Both the position numbers and the translations under genes were made by a program. A stretch of 64,000 bases of DNA, taken from the NCBI RefSeq assembly GCF_900313035.1, contig NZ_OMPS01000048.1, forward strand, positions 124,001-188,000, given 5' to 3'. Source of the DNA: Ruegeria sp. EL01. Its GTDB lineage: Bacteria > Pseudomonadota > Alphaproteobacteria > Rhodobacterales > Rhodobacteraceae. The notes beneath the pieces were generated by a model, which was not told the DNA's origin, ran no database searches, and was given only the letters and a program-made list of their open reading frames with translations. Shown here piece by piece: positions 8,140-17,665 of this stretch (position 1 is the first letter of the stretch; each line of letters starts with the position of its first letter).

Positions 8140-8613
8140 TTAGTCCCTTTTCTTGCGCGAATGCGGACCCTTCTGGATCACCTCTTGCAGGCGGTCGGCA
8201 TAATCCTGACGTTCGTCGTCGCTCATTGCAGTGATCCGGGTCAGCCACTGCGCCTGTAAAGCAGATTGCAGATCTGCTGTTGCCTGAGCCTGTTGCTGCA
8301 GCAGTGCTTCAACCGCATTGGGATCGAACGGTACAGCGCGCAATGCCCGGCTGATCGCTTCAAACCCCTGAGTTCGTGCCTTTGAACCTTCCCCGTGCAG
8401 ACCGGACAATTCACCCCGCATTGCTTTGCGATGTTCTTTAGGAAACGCGCGGTAAAGTGCCGGTCCAAAGCCCGGCGGAACCTTGGCGTGATCACTGCCC
8501 TTCACACGCAGGACCGTTCCGACGGCAACACCAACTATCAACAGATTCAGGGCCAGCGACACGATCAGCAACCCTGACATCCATCGCCGTTTTGTTTTGG
8601 GTTCAGCGCTCAT
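8140..8613 (-). CDS. Periplasmic heavy-metal-sensor (CpxP/Spy-like) family protein
   Basis: The 157-residue protein has a short basic N-terminus, one membrane segment at about residues 13-35 (LLIVSLALNLLIVGVAVG) and a long helical, Gln-rich periplasmic part (LLQQQAQATADLQSALQAQW). This fits the Metal_resist group related to CpxP and CnrX, which in other bacteria sense metals or envelope stress through an anti-sigma factor. Its start overlaps the stop of the putative anti-sigma gene by four bases, and the ECF sigma gene is just upstream, so a role as periplasmic sensor of this sigma system is inferred. Confidence 0.7.
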   Translation of the reverse strand: MSAEPKTKRRWMSGLLIVSLALNLLIVGVAVGTVLRVKGSDHAKVPPGFGPALYRAFPKEHRKAMRGELSGLHGEGSKARTQGFEAISRALRAVPFDPNAVEALLQQQAQATADLQSALQAQWLTRITAMSDDERQDYADRLQEVIQKGPHSRKKRD

Positions 8614-8963
8614 TCCGTATTCTCCAGAAAACTCGTATCAAATCCGAGGTCAGCCACCAGATAACTTGTATCCTGCGACGTCAGCAGATTGGCCGGATCG
8701 GGCAAGAATGTCGGGGCTGCAAAGCCGATCCAGACGCCAGCCGCGCTGGCCGCGACTAGACCGCCAAAGCCTTGCCACCCACCAATAGTCTCAAAAAACC
8801 GCGCCCAAACATTGCGCCTTGGGGGCGTCTTTGGATTCAAAGCTTCCAACCGAACCGCTTCGGCGTCGGTTTGGATACGCACAACCAAATCATTGGACAG
8901 CGTTGGGCGATCTCGCCTTGCGTCGGCAAACAGATGATCCAGTTTCAGGTCTTCATCAGCCAT
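8610..8963 (-). CDS. Putative membrane anti-sigma factor
   Basis: The protein of about 117 residues has an acidic helical N-terminal half (LKLDHLFADARRDRP) and one membrane segment near residues 70-88 (FGGLVAASAAGVWIGFAAP). It follows the ECF sigma gene with an 8-base overlap and precedes a CpxP-like gene with a 4-base overlap. Gene order and topology suggest an anti-sigma factor; no HCC zinc motif is present and there is no strong family match from reading. The start is uncertain: ATGs at 8981, 8969 and 8963 are in frame, and 8963 was chosen for its position at the sigma gene stop. Confidence 0.6.
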   Translation of the reverse strand: MADEDLKLDHLFADARRDRPTLSNDLVVRIQTDAEAVRLEALNPKTPPRRNVWARFFETIGGWQGFGGLVAASAAGVWIGFAAPTFLPDPANLLTSQDTSYLVADLGFDTSFLENTE

Positions 8964-9570
8964 CGTCATACCCCAATTCATCTCGTCGATCGGCTAGTAT
9001 CGCAGCCAAAGATCGTTTTCCACGTGCCGTCAGGCTTTCGACCGCTTCGACTGAAATACCCATGATCCCGGCGATCTCGGGGTTGGGCAATTCTTCGATA
9101 TGGCGCAAGACCACCGCCTGTCGTTGCCGTTCCGGCAATTCCGCCAAAGCCAGCTGTAGTGCATCTTTGCGGGCCTCATCCTGCAATCGGTCAACCACGC
9201 TGGCCTTGCCGTCTTCGGGCTCGGGCACATCTGACAAGCTGTCAGGCTTTTTCTTGCGCCGGATATCGACACACAGATTCAAGGTCACGCGATACAGCCA
9301 TGTTGACACTTTGGCGGTTCCCGGCACCCATTCCGGCGCCATCTGCCAAAGCCGCATCATCGCGTCCTGTGTTACATCTTCGGCCTCGGCACGGTTCCCT
9401 AGCATACGCAAAGCAACCGAAAAACTGCGTGGTCCCAGGCGATCTGTCAAAACGCGCGCCACCCCGGCATCACCATCGGCAAAGCGCCTCAGCAACATAT
9501 CGTCGCTGAGGTCGTTCGCGGCGACATCAACGCCGCGAACATCTTGCGGGTGGGAGGTCAGATCCTCCAT
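8956..9570 (-). CDS. ECF-type RNA polymerase sigma factor
   Basis: The 204-residue protein has sigma region 2 (EAEDVTQDAMMRLW, then VSTWLYRVTLNLCVD) and region 4 (LAELPERQRQAVVLRH, then GISVEAVESLTARGKRSL, with the HTH), and no regions 1 or 3, as in extracytoplasmic-function sigma factors. It directs RNA polymerase to a small regulon, usually including its own operon. It sits 6 bases after the EF-hand gene stop and overlaps the putative anti-sigma gene, so all four genes 10044 to 8140 look like one operon. The signal is unknown; the neighbours point to metal or envelope conditions. Confidence 0.9.
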   Translation of the reverse strand: MEDLTSHPQDVRGVDVAANDLSDDMLLRRFADGDAGVARVLTDRLGPRSFSVALRMLGNRAEAEDVTQDAMMRLWQMAPEWVPGTAKVSTWLYRVTLNLCVDIRRKKKPDSLSDVPEPEDGKASVVDRLQDEARKDALQLALAELPERQRQAVVLRHIEELPNPEIAGIMGISVEAVESLTARGKRSLAAILADRRDELGYDDG

Positions 9571-9576
9571 CCTGCA

Positions 9577-10044
9577 TCAGTTATTGTCAGAATCCGCCGC
9601 ATCATGTTTCTTTTTGTGACGGCCCATCTTGTCCTTTGCATCGGCAAATTCCTGTTCCGAGATCCCACCGCTGTTGTCCGCATCGATCCGGTCAAACATC
9701 TTGTCAGCCCGGCGCTGTTTCGGCAACTCGTCTTCGCTCAGATATCCATCGTTGTTGGCGTCGTGTTTTTCGAACATCTTCGCGACGCGGTCATTGGTGC
9801 GTTGCTGTCGGGCCGCCTGTACTTCTTCGACGCTTAACTGACCGTCCCCATCGGTGTCGGCATTGGCGAAACGCTGGCTGCGTTGGGCCTGCATCTCTTC
9901 CTGTGTCACTTGGCCATCACCATTGGCGTCAAGTTCCTCGAAAGACACTGGTTCGCGGTCTTTTGGACCTGCCGCCAAAACGGATGTGCCTGTGATTGCG
10001 ACCGCCGAAAGAACTATGGCCGGAATGAACTTTGCGTTTTTCAT
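9577..10044 (-). CDS. Secreted EF-hand protein of the sigma-factor operon
   Basis: The 155-residue protein begins with a signal peptide (KFIPAIVLSAVAITGTSVLA, likely cut near residue 25) and then has four EF-hand loops: DANGDGQVTQEE at 39-50, DTDGDGQLSVEE at 63-74, DANNDGYLSEDE at 95-106 and DADNSGGISEQE at 121-132. Each has the D-x-D/N-x-D/S-G pattern and final Glu, so calcium binding in the periplasm is expected. It is first in the operon with an ECF sigma factor. Whether it takes part in sensing is inference from position only. Confidence 0.85.
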   Translation of the reverse strand: MKNAKFIPAIVLSAVAITGTSVLAAGPKDREPVSFEELDANGDGQVTQEEMQAQRSQRFANADTDGDGQLSVEEVQAARQQRTNDRVAKMFEKHDANNDGYLSEDELPKQRRADKMFDRIDADNSGGISEQEFADAKDKMGRHKKKHDAADSDNN

Positions 10045-10146
10045 ATCGGTTTTCCCTTGCTGGCGCGACCTTATTGCCGCTGCTCATATCTATTCAAACG
10101 CGGCACCTGCGGGTTTCCGTCGCAAAAAAGAAAAATCTTTTCGGCT

Positions 10147-10187
10147 CGCCCGGCAATGCACCTTTATTGTTTTCGCTCAACCGGGCG
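10147..10187. promoter_or_regulatory. Inverted repeat in the divergent EF-hand/DUF983 gap
   Basis: CGCCCGG at 10147-10153 is the exact inverted repeat of CCGGGCG at 10181-10187, with 27 AT-richer bases between. The 222-base gap 10045-10266 separates two divergent genes and must hold promoters for both; I could not pick out confident -35/-10 pairs. The arms could be a widely spaced operator or chance. Confidence 0.2.
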
Positions 10188-10266
10188 GCGCAAAGCGACG
10201 CACCCCCCTTTATTATCCACCAAATCAGGCGCACTATCTGTCAAACATGAATGCGCGAGTTGTATT

Positions 10267-10665
10267 ATGATGGATCAAACGATCGACACGACGACCGAAA
10301 ATGAGCGTCCGACATGGCCTGCTCTGGTCAAAGGGTTTCGGTGCAAATGCCCAAGTTGTGGCGAGGGCAAGATTTTGCACAGCTACCTGAAAGTCAATGA
10401 CACCTGCGCGAACTGTGGAGAAGAGTTGTTCCATCATCGCGCCGATGATGGACCTGCCTATTTGACGATCTTGCTGGTCGGGCATTTGTTGGCACCAGCC
10501 CTGCACGTGTCATATGTACATTGGCGCCCTGATCCATGGACAATGGCCATCAGCTTGTCGATCGCTTGCGTTGCACTGTCCCTCTTTCTTCTCCCGCGCC
10601 TAAAGGGGGCCGTTGTTGCTTATCAATGGGCGCGGCGAATGAACGGGTTTGAAAAATCCTCGTAA
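10267..10665 (+). CDS. DUF983 family membrane protein
   Basis: The 132-residue protein has a four-cysteine zinc-ribbon-like N-terminal part (CKCPSCGEGKIL then DTCANCGEEL) followed by two membrane segments (LTILLVGHLLAPALHVSYV and ISLSIACVALSLFLLP). This is the DUF983 layout, common in alphaproteobacteria and of unknown function. Tandem ATG codons at 10267 and 10270 are both possible starts; the frame is open far upstream, but that stretch does not look coding. It overlaps the upstream open frame of the Nudix gene and is probably co-transcribed with it. Confidence 0.75.
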   Translation: MMDQTIDTTTENERPTWPALVKGFRCKCPSCGEGKILHSYLKVNDTCANCGEELFHHRADDGPAYLTILLVGHLLAPALHVSYVHWRPDPWTMAISLSIACVALSLFLLPRLKGAVVAYQWARRMNGFEKSS

Positions 10666-10690
10666 CGTCGACGGGCAGATCAGGCAGGGC

Positions 10691-11392
10691 ATGACCATAG
10701 ACAAAACCGCAATCCGGAACGCAGCCACAGTCATTGTGCTGCGTGATCGCATGACTGACCCTTCGATCCTAATGGGTCAGCGTGGTGCAAAAGCGGCCTT
10801 CATGCCTAACAAGTTTGTCTTTCCGGGTGGCGCCGTTGATCCAGCTGATACTGACGTGCCATTGGCCACCCCGCTTCCTGATTTGTGTCATGAGCGTCTT
10901 TCTGAGAAATCCGAACACGGCATGCAGGGTGCATTGGCTGCCGCCGCTATTCGGGAGTTATGGGAAGAAACAGGCCTGATTCTGGGCCAGCCGGGATCAT
11001 GGCCTCAGACTGCGCCGACCGACTGGCAAAGCTTTGCCCAAAAAGGGTTCCTGCCATCTGCGGCTGCATTGCAGTTTGTGTTTCGCGCTGTCACGCCACC
11101 GGGTCGTCCACGCCGGTTCGACGCCCGTTTCTTTCTGGTCGATGCAGGTGCGATACAAGGCGATCTGGACGATTTCAGCCACGCCTCGGACGAGCTTTCC
11201 CATTTGCAATGGGTTAAACTGGATAGAGCACGCGATCTGGACCTGCCGTTCATAACCGAGGTTGTTCTGGCCGAGATCGCGGATCGTATCTCGGACCCGG
11301 AACCACCCGAATCCGTCCCATTTTATCTAAACAAAGAAGAGCAGAGCCTGTTTCTACGGCTCAAAGGGTATCCCATGCCCGAGATTGACTGA
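10691..11392 (+). CDS. Nudix family hydrolase
   Basis: The 233-residue protein contains the core of a Nudix box, IRELWEETGLIL, preceded by FPGGAVDPAD. The first half of the box is relaxed: where the pattern G-x5-E-x7-RE needs a Glu, this protein has Gly. Longer Nudix members of this type act on nucleoside diphosphate derivatives such as CoA or NADH; the substrate here is not known. The ATG at 10691 fits the domain start better than TTG at 10649, which lies inside the DUF983 gene. The gene converges with rnj across only 11 bases. Confidence 0.8.
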   Translation: MTIDKTAIRNAATVIVLRDRMTDPSILMGQRGAKAAFMPNKFVFPGGAVDPADTDVPLATPLPDLCHERLSEKSEHGMQGALAAAAIRELWEETGLILGQPGSWPQTAPTDWQSFAQKGFLPSAAALQFVFRAVTPPGRPRRFDARFFLVDAGAIQGDLDDFSHASDELSHLQWVKLDRARDLDLPFITEVVLAEIADRISDPEPPESVPFYLNKEEQSLFLRLKGYPMPEID

Positions 11393-11403
11393 GGTTGCCG
11401 GGG

Positions 11404-13071
11404 CTATTTCATCCGGCTCACAACCACAGTCACTTCGGGTTTTTTGCCAATTTCAGATTTTGCGGTTTGGCGCGCAATCCGGCGCATTTCTTCTTCCAAC
11501 CTGTCATCATCGCGCAATGTCTTGGCTCCGGCGCGCATCAGAAACTGGTTGAGGTCTTCTTCCAGAACTTCGACCAGTGATGCACGCGATGTCCCAATCT
11601 CTGGCAGGCCCATCGTGTCGCACCATGGCTCACCCAGCGGCTCATCCTCTTCGTCCAGGATGACCGTGACAGTGATGTGCCCGTTCAGCGCCATGCGAAT
11701 ACGATCTCGCACAACACCGTCCAGCGCGCCAACCTTGACGGACCCATCCAGATAAGTTCGACCGGTCTCGACAAAATCCACGACCTTGGGCCCATTGCCA
11801 GTCAGGTCCAACATTGTTCCGTTCACCGCCAGCACTCCGGTCCGGCCGCCCGCTTCTGCCAGTTTGGCATGCTCGCGCAGATGTCGGTGTTCACCATGCA
11901 TCGGGATGACCATCTGTGGGTCAACCAGACCATGAACCTGTTCCAGATCGGGGCGGTTGGCGTGGCCCGAGACGTGGTACAAACCCGCGCCGTCATCGAC
12001 CACATCCACACCTTTTTCGCTAAGCTGGTTCATGATGAAAATCACACCACGCTCATTCCCGGGAATGGTTTTGGACGAGAACAAGAACAGGTCGCCCTCT
12101 TTCAACTCCAACCCACGGTACTTGCCCCGCGCCAGTTGCGCGCTGGCCGCGCGGCGTTCCCCCTGGCTGCCTGTGACGATCAGCATCAGGTTCTGGCGCG
12201 GCAGATCCAGGGCTTCTTCGGCGCTGATCACGCGTGGGAAATCGGACAAGATGCCGGTTTCGGTCGCAGCCTCGATCATTCGACGCATGGCGCGGCCCAA
12301 CAGCACAACTGAGCGCCCGGCTCTTTCGCCTGCCTCGGCCAGTGTTTTGACCCGCGCGACGTTGGATGCAAACGTGGTCGCAACCACCATGCTTTCCGCG
12401 TTTTCGACCAGTTTGGTGATCTCGGGGCCCACTTCTGACTCAGAACGACCGGCATGGGTTGAAAACACGTTAGTACTGTCACATACCAGCGCCTTGACGC
12501 CGGGCTTGGCCACTTCGGCCCACAGTTTTTGGTCAAAGGGCTCGCCCACAACGGGGTTCGCATCCAGTTTGAAGTCACCGGTATGCACGGTCCGGCCCGC
12601 CGGCGTATCGATCACCAGCGCAGCGCTTTCCGGAATCGAGTGGGACACCGGCAAGAAGCCTACTTTGAAGGGACCAACCGAGATTTGTTCGGGCCAGGCC
12701 GAGGCGGTATGAACCGCGTCTTCCGGATGGCCATGTTCTTCCATCTTGCGACGCGCAATGTTGGCCGTAAACGCCCGCCCATAAACCGGGGCCTTCAATG
12801 CGTCATAGCAATGCGCAACAGCACCCACGTGGTCTTCATGCGCATGCGTGACAAAGACAGCTTCTAACTGGTCCGCACGTTCCCGCAGCCACGAAATATC
12901 GGCATGGATCAGATCCACGCCTGGCGTTGTGTCCATATCCGGGAATGTCACACCCAGATCCACAAGGATCAGACGCTCCTTCCCGGGTTCGCCATAACCA
13001 TAAACGTAGGCGTTCATGCCAATTTCGCCTGCGCCGCCCAGCGGCAGGTAGATCAGTCTTTCGCTGCTCAT
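11404..13071 (-). CDS. rnj: Ribonuclease J
   Basis: The 555-residue protein is a metallo-beta-lactamase/beta-CASP nuclease. The metal motif is THAHEDHVGAVAH, the next ligands are in HTGDFKLD, and the beta-CASP part has DSTNVFSTHAGRSE and SGHANRPDLEQ. RNase J carries out 5' exonucleolytic and endonucleolytic RNA decay and rRNA maturation, and is common in alphaproteobacteria beside RNase E. Its ATG overlaps the coaX stop by four bases (ATGA). It is the last gene of the long run that begins with nuoA, and may be partly driven from promoters inside it. Confidence 0.95.
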   Translation of the reverse strand: MSSERLIYLPLGGAGEIGMNAYVYGYGEPGKERLILVDLGVTFPDMDTTPGVDLIHADISWLRERADQLEAVFVTHAHEDHVGAVAHCYDALKAPVYGRAFTANIARRKMEEHGHPEDAVHTASAWPEQISVGPFKVGFLPVSHSIPESAALVIDTPAGRTVHTGDFKLDANPVVGEPFDQKLWAEVAKPGVKALVCDSTNVFSTHAGRSESEVGPEITKLVENAESMVVATTFASNVARVKTLAEAGERAGRSVVLLGRAMRRMIEAATETGILSDFPRVISAEEALDLPRQNLMLIVTGSQGERRAASAQLARGKYRGLELKEGDLFLFSSKTIPGNERGVIFIMNQLSEKGVDVVDDGAGLYHVSGHANRPDLEQVHGLVDPQMVIPMHGEHRHLREHAKLAEAGGRTGVLAVNGTMLDLTGNGPKVVDFVETGRTYLDGSVKVGALDGVVRDRIRMALNGHITVTVILDEEDEPLGEPWCDTMGLPEIGTSRASLVEVLEEDLNQFLMRAGAKTLRDDDRLEEEMRRIARQTAKSEIGKKPEVTVVVSRMK

Positions 13072-13847
13072 GTCGACCCGTTTTCCTTGTTATAGCGATG
13101 GATCACGGTCAGGCCGTGCATCGTCAAATCGTCTTCGATTGCGTCGAACCCTACGTCGGCCTGATCGAACAGAGGTGCAAGACCCCCGGTTCCAACGACT
13201 TTCATCGGCATTCCGTATTCCGTCTTTATGCGGGCAATAAGCCCCTCGATCAGCCCGGAATAGCCCCAATACACGCCAGACTGGATGCAGCCAACCGTAT
13301 TCGTGCCGATAATTTTATCCGGGCGGGTAATGTCGATATGCGGCAACGCTGCGGCCCCCTGGTGCAAGGCCTCAAGACTGAGGTTCACACCGGGTGCAAT
13401 GATCCCCCCGACATATGCGCCATCCGCTGCCACCACATCAAAATTGGTCGCTGTGCCAAAATCCACGACGACGATGTTGCCACCGTGGCGGTCAAAAGCG
13501 GCGGCTGCATTGGCCAAGCGGTCCGGGCCCGGAACAGTCCCTTCGTCAATTCGAGGGTTCACCGGCAGCAGGCATTCAGGCTTACCGACCACCAAGGGGC
13601 GGCAGCCAAAAAAGCGATCCGCAAAAACACGTAGGTTGAACACAACACGCGGGACGGTTGATGCGATGATCACATCTGCGATGTCCGCCTCGATCCCGTA
13701 ATGTTTCACCAGCGTCGAATACCACGTGAAATAGGCATCCGCCGTTCGTGCATGGTGGGTCGACGTACGCAAAGTGCGAAGGAACTTATCGCCATCCCAA
13801 ATCGAGAAGACGGTATTGGTGTTGCCGCAATCAATGGCCAGAAGCAT
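13068..13847 (-). CDS. coaX: Type III pantothenate kinase
   Basis: The 259-residue protein phosphorylates pantothenate, the first step of coenzyme A synthesis. It has the acetate-kinase-fold motifs of CoaX: AIDCGNTNTVFS at the N-terminus for phosphate binding, VPGPDRLANA, VVVDFGTATNFDVV and GGIIAPGV, and a late TGGLAPLF. Length is normal. It follows birA by 11 bases and overlaps rnj by four. The birA-coaX pair after the nuo genes is usual in this group. Confidence 0.95.
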   Translation of the reverse strand: MLLAIDCGNTNTVFSIWDGDKFLRTLRTSTHHARTADAYFTWYSTLVKHYGIEADIADVIIASTVPRVVFNLRVFADRFFGCRPLVVGKPECLLPVNPRIDEGTVPGPDRLANAAAAFDRHGGNIVVVDFGTATNFDVVAADGAYVGGIIAPGVNLSLEALHQGAAALPHIDITRPDKIIGTNTVGCIQSGVYWGYSGLIEGLIARIKTEYGMPMKVVGTGGLAPLFDQADVGFDAIEDDLTMHGLTVIHRYNKENGST

Positions 13848-13858
13848 CTGAGCCCCTT

Positions 13859-14608
13859 TCAGAAAAACACATCCGCCGCCGGAATGCTGACACGGCCTTT
13901 TGCGGTGTTTAAGACAAGGTTGCCCCCCGCGTCCACTGTTTCAAAGGTTCCTACGGTCTCGGATGTTGCGGTACGTGCGGTGATGACTTCGCCCAACCGG
14001 GCAGCACGGGACAACCAGGCAACGCGGATCGGCTCGAACCCATAGGTGGTAAACTGGGTTTCGTTTCGCGCGTAAGCAACCGCCAGTTCTGTCAGGAAAT
14101 CCTCGGGCGAGACAAGTGCTCCGGTTTCCGACAGCAGTGAGACAGGGCGCACAGCGCGGGGTTCTACCATTTCGACGCCGGGGGCCTCGGCCAGATTCAC
14201 ACCAATACCTACAGCAAGATGTGAAACGCCGCGCCCCTGCCCCATGCTTTCAAGCAAAATGCCCGCCAATTTGCCCCCGTTTAAGAGAACGTCATTTGGC
14301 CACTTCAAAGACAACCCAGTGGCGCGCCCCGTCACGGCGACACAGGCATCAAAAAGCGCCAAAGCCGCCACGAAACTGCGCAGCGCAATCTGGTCGGGCG
14401 TCCCTTGCGGGCGCATCAACAGCGTGGCAGCCAGGTTGCCTTTTGGGTTGGTCCAGGCGCGGCCGCGTCGACCGCGCGCGGCGGTTTGACGATGCGCCAT
14501 GAGCCACACAGGTCCTTGAGCAGTTGGGGCGATACGCGCAGCCTCGTTCAACGTGCTGTCGACCTCGTGCAGCACATGCAGTCCATATCCCTGCGGCCAG
14601 TCGCTCAT
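13859..14608 (-). CDS. birA: Biotin--[acetyl-CoA carboxylase] ligase
   Basis: The 249-residue protein makes biotinyl-AMP and attaches biotin to carrier lysines. Motifs are GRRGRAWTNPKGNL for biotinyl-AMP binding and LKWPNDVLLNGGKLAGILLE, followed by a C-terminal SH3-like part. There is no N-terminal helix-turn-helix, so it is the monofunctional form that cannot act as a repressor. A target in this window is Lys607 of the methylcrotonyl-CoA carboxylase biotin subunit. It lies 54 bases after nuoN on the same strand. Confidence 0.92.
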   Translation of the reverse strand: MSDWPQGYGLHVLHEVDSTLNEAARIAPTAQGPVWLMAHRQTAARGRRGRAWTNPKGNLAATLLMRPQGTPDQIALRSFVAALALFDACVAVTGRATGLSLKWPNDVLLNGGKLAGILLESMGQGRGVSHLAVGIGVNLAEAPGVEMVEPRAVRPVSLLSETGALVSPEDFLTELAVAYARNETQFTTYGFEPIRVAWLSRAARLGEVITARTATSETVGTFETVDAGGNLVLNTAKGRVSIPAADVFF

Positions 14609-14662
14609 GTCAAAAAGGCCCGGTCTTCGGAACGAGCCCCTTGTGTCGGAAGAATGCGATGA

Positions 14663-16105
14663 TCAGTTGACAAGCGTCGCTGCCGCTGCTGCCGCTGCGC
14701 CCTCGATGCCGAACTGGTAGAAGACACCGATCAGCATCAAAGCCGCCGATCCCATCAAGGCCACCCACAATACAGGCGTCGAACGTGTTTCGATCGGTTC
14801 TTCGTTTTCGTCCCCAAAATACATGTAGAACACGATCCGAAGATAATAAAACGCCCCGATCACCGAAGCAATCGCCGAAACGATGACCAACCCGGTCAGC
14901 CCTGCGTTGACACCGGCCTGCCAAACACCGAACTTGGCAAAAAAGCCCAGCATCGGCGGTACCCCCGCAAGGCTGAACATCAGGATCAGAACAGCCAGCG
15001 CCTTGCCCGGGTCGCGTTTCGAATACTGGCGCAGCGCGTCAATATCAGTGACGGGCTTGCCATCACGTTCCATCATCAGAATGAACGCGAACGTGCCGAT
15101 ATTCATCGTCACATAGATCGCCAGATACATCAGCATGGCCTTGATACCCAACTCGGTACCTGCAGCCAGGCCGATCAGGGCATAGCCCATATGAGCGATC
15201 GACGAAAACGCCATCAGGCGTTTGATGTTGCGTTGCCCGATTGCAGCCACAGCACCCAACAGCATCGACAAGACGGACAATAGGACGATGACCTGCTGCC
15301 AGTCTTTCACCACTCCGCCGAACGCATCGTGCAGCACCCGGGCAAACAGCGCCATCGCAGCCACTTTGGGTGCGGTTGCAAAGAAGGCCGTAATCGGCGT
15401 CGGAGAGCCCTCGTAAACATCAGGAGTCCACATATGGAACGGCACCGCCGAAACCTTGAAGGCCAGACCCGAAATCAGGAAGATAAGGCCAAACAGCAGG
15501 CCAACCGAAACGTCTTCGTGATGTACGGTCTGGATAACGCCCGAGAACAGTGTTGTTCCGGTGAAGCCATACACCAACGATGCACCGTATAGCAGCAGGC
15601 CCGAGCTGAGCGCGCCAAGAACGAAGTACTTCAGACCGGCTTCGGTCGATTTTGCACTGTCCCGGCGCAACGCGGCCACGACATAAAGCGCCAATGACTG
15701 CAGTTCCAAACCCATATAAAGCGACATCAGATCGCCAGCACTGACCATCATCATCATGCCAACGGCTGCCAGCGCCACCAGCAACGGGTATTCGAAGCGC
15801 AACAGATCCCGACGCGCCATGTAATCCTGGCTCATCACCAAAACAGAGGCTGCCGATAACAGGATCACAACCTTGGCAAAGCGGGAAAAGCCATCATCGA
15901 TGAACATGCCGTTGAAAGCCACATTCGTGCCGTCTCCATTGGTGGCAATCCAGAACGCCAACAGTGCCATCAAACCTGCTGTCGTCCAGATCAACACCGG
16001 AGCAAGCGCATCCTTTGTGGTGTAGACAGCCCCAATCAGCGCCACCATCGCATAGATCGCCAGAATGACTTCCGGCAGGATAATTGTCAGATCAGCCTGG
16101 ATCAT
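14663..16105 (-). CDS. nuoN: NADH-quinone oxidoreductase subunit N
   Basis: The 480-residue protein is an antiporter-like proton-channel subunit of complex I in the inner membrane, with about 14 membrane segments. Typical stretches are [38 protein letters not shown] with the channel lysine and His, and [16 protein letters not shown]. Length is normal. It is the last nuo gene, 15 bases after nuoM. Confidence 0.95.
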   Translation of the reverse strand: MIQADLTIILPEVILAIYAMVALIGAVYTTKDALAPVLIWTTAGLMALLAFWIATNGDGTNVAFNGMFIDDGFSRFAKVVILLSAASVLVMSQDYMARRDLLRFEYPLLVALAAVGMMMMVSAGDLMSLYMGLELQSLALYVVAALRRDSAKSTEAGLKYFVLGALSSGLLLYGASLVYGFTGTTLFSGVIQTVHHEDVSVGLLFGLIFLISGLAFKVSAVPFHMWTPDVYEGSPTPITAFFATAPKVAAMALFARVLHDAFGGVVKDWQQVIVLLSVLSMLLGAVAAIGQRNIKRLMAFSSIAHMGYALIGLAAGTELGIKAMLMYLAIYVTMNIGTFAFILMMERDGKPVTDIDALRQYSKRDPGKALAVLILMFSLAGVPPMLGFFAKFGVWQAGVNAGLTGLVIVSAIASVIGAFYYLRIVFYMYFGDENEEPIETRSTPVLWVALMGSAALMLIGVFYQFGIEGAAAAAAATLVN

Positions 16106-16120
16106 GTTTCCAAAGCTCCC

Positions 16121-17665
16121 TTAATGCGATGCGGCCGTCTGGGTCACGGCCTCAGCCGCGGCCAGAGCCGTGTCATAGTTCGAAATCAGCGCGGCGGTCG
16201 AATTGCCGATCACATCGGTCACCAGCGACGGATAGACCCCCAGCAAGATCGTCATGATGATCAACGGCGCAAAGATCAGACGCTCGCGCGAGGTCATGTC
16301 TGTCATGGCCTTCAGGCTCTCCTTGATCAGATCGCCAAAGACCACCCGACGATACAGCCACAGCGCATATCCGGCCGAAAAGATCACCCCTGTTGCGGCG
16401 ACGGCCGTCACCCAGGTGTTGACCTGGAAGGTGCCCATCAGCGTCAGGAATTCACCAATAAATCCACTGGTGCCCGGCAAGCCAACATTGGCCATCGTGA
16501 ACAGCATGAAGACCAATGCATAAGCCGGCATGCGAATAACCAGACCGCCATAAGCTTCTATGTCGCGCGTGTGCATCCTGTCATAGATTACGCCAACACA
16601 CAGGAACAACGCTGCCGAGATGAACCCGTGGCTGAGCATCTGGAAGATCGCACCGTCAATGCCCTGCTGGTTCGCCGCAAAAATCCCCATGGTCACAAAG
16701 CCCATATGCGCGACCGAGGAATAAGCGATCAGCTTTTTCATATCCTCCTGCACCAGCGCCACCAATGACGTATAAACAACCGCAATCGCAGACATCCAAA
16801 GCACCACATCTGTCATCACTGCCGAGCCCACTGGGAACATCGGCAAGCTGAACCGCAAGAAGCCGTATCCGCCCATCTTCAACAAGATCGCCGCCAGCAC
16901 GACCGAGCCCGCCGTCGGGGCCTGAACGTGCGCATCCGGCAACCAGGTGTGTACCGGCCACATCGGCATCTTCACCGCGAATGAGGCAAAGAACGCCAGA
17001 AACATAAGCGTCTGCAATCCACCAACAACGTATATGCCCAGAACGCTGAACCCTTCGGATGAGAACTGATGGGTCATCAGCGCCTCGATATCCGTGGTTC
17101 CGGCATCGGCATACATTGTGACCATCGCCACCAGCATCAGAACCGAACCGAGGAACGTATAGAGGAAGAACTTGAAGCTGGCGTAGATCCGGTTCGCGCC
17201 GCCCCAAATACCGATAATCAGGAACATCGGAATCAGGCCTGCCTCGAAAAACAGGTAGAACAGCACCAGGTCCAGCGCCATGAAGACGCCCAGCATCAGG
17301 GTTTCAAGCAGCAGGAAGGCGACCATGTATTCTTTGACACGTGTCGTCACGTTCCAGCTGGCAAGAATGGTCAGGGGCATAATGAAGGTGGTCAGCAGTA
17401 CAAACAGAACGCTGATGCCGTCAACGCCCATCTTGTACTTCAGGCCCATCAGCCACTGCCCTTCTTCCACCATCTGGAAGCCGGTGTTGGACGGATCAAA
17501 ACCGGTGTAGATGCCAATCGACACAAGGAAGGTGACCGTGGTGGCCAGCAACGCGATCCACTTAGCATTGCGTTGTGCTGCCGCGTCGTCCCCGTGCAGG
17601 AATAATGCAAGAATGCCAGCTGCAATGGCCGGGATGAAGGTGACGATCGAGAGGATGTTGTCCAT
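16121..17665 (-). CDS. nuoM: NADH-quinone oxidoreductase subunit M
   Basis: The 514-residue protein is the second of three antiporter-like subunits of complex I. It has about 14 membrane segments, the [15 protein letters not shown] loop with its conserved channel-entry residues downstream ([20 protein letters not shown], conserved Glu) and [20 protein letters not shown]. The start at ATG 17665 shares one base with the nuoL stop (TAATG), with GGAGGGG upstream, so the two are coupled. Confidence 0.95.
   Translation of the reverse strand: MDNILSIVTFIPAIAAGILALFLHGDDAAAQRNAKWIALLATTVTFLVSIGIYTGFDPSNTGFQMVEEGQWLMGLKYKMGVDGISVLFVLLTTFIMPLTILASWNVTTRVKEYMVAFLLLETLMLGVFMALDLVLFYLFFEAGLIPMFLIIGIWGGANRIYASFKFFLYTFLGSVLMLVAMVTMYADAGTTDIEALMTHQFSSEGFSVLGIYVVGGLQTLMFLAFFASFAVKMPMWPVHTWLPDAHVQAPTAGSVVLAAILLKMGGYGFLRFSLPMFPVGSAVMTDVVLWMSAIAVVYTSLVALVQEDMKKLIAYSSVAHMGFVTMGIFAANQQGIDGAIFQMLSHGFISAALFLCVGVIYDRMHTRDIEAYGGLVIRMPAYALVFMLFTMANVGLPGTSGFIGEFLTLMGTFQVNTWVTAVAATGVIFSAGYALWLYRRVVFGDLIKESLKAMTDMTSRERLIFAPLIIMTILLGVYPSLVTDVIGNSTAALISNYDTALAAAEAVTQTAASH

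Noticed and set aside
10097-10118. GGAAAC and CGTT boxes resembling an ECF sigma promoter before the EF-hand gene
   Set aside because: Only 12 bases separate the two boxes, where such promoters need about 16-17.
9883-10266. Long N-terminal extension of the DUF983 protein
   Set aside because: The upstream frame crosses the EF-hand gene on the other strand and a noncoding gap; the DUF983 domain begins after ATG 10267.
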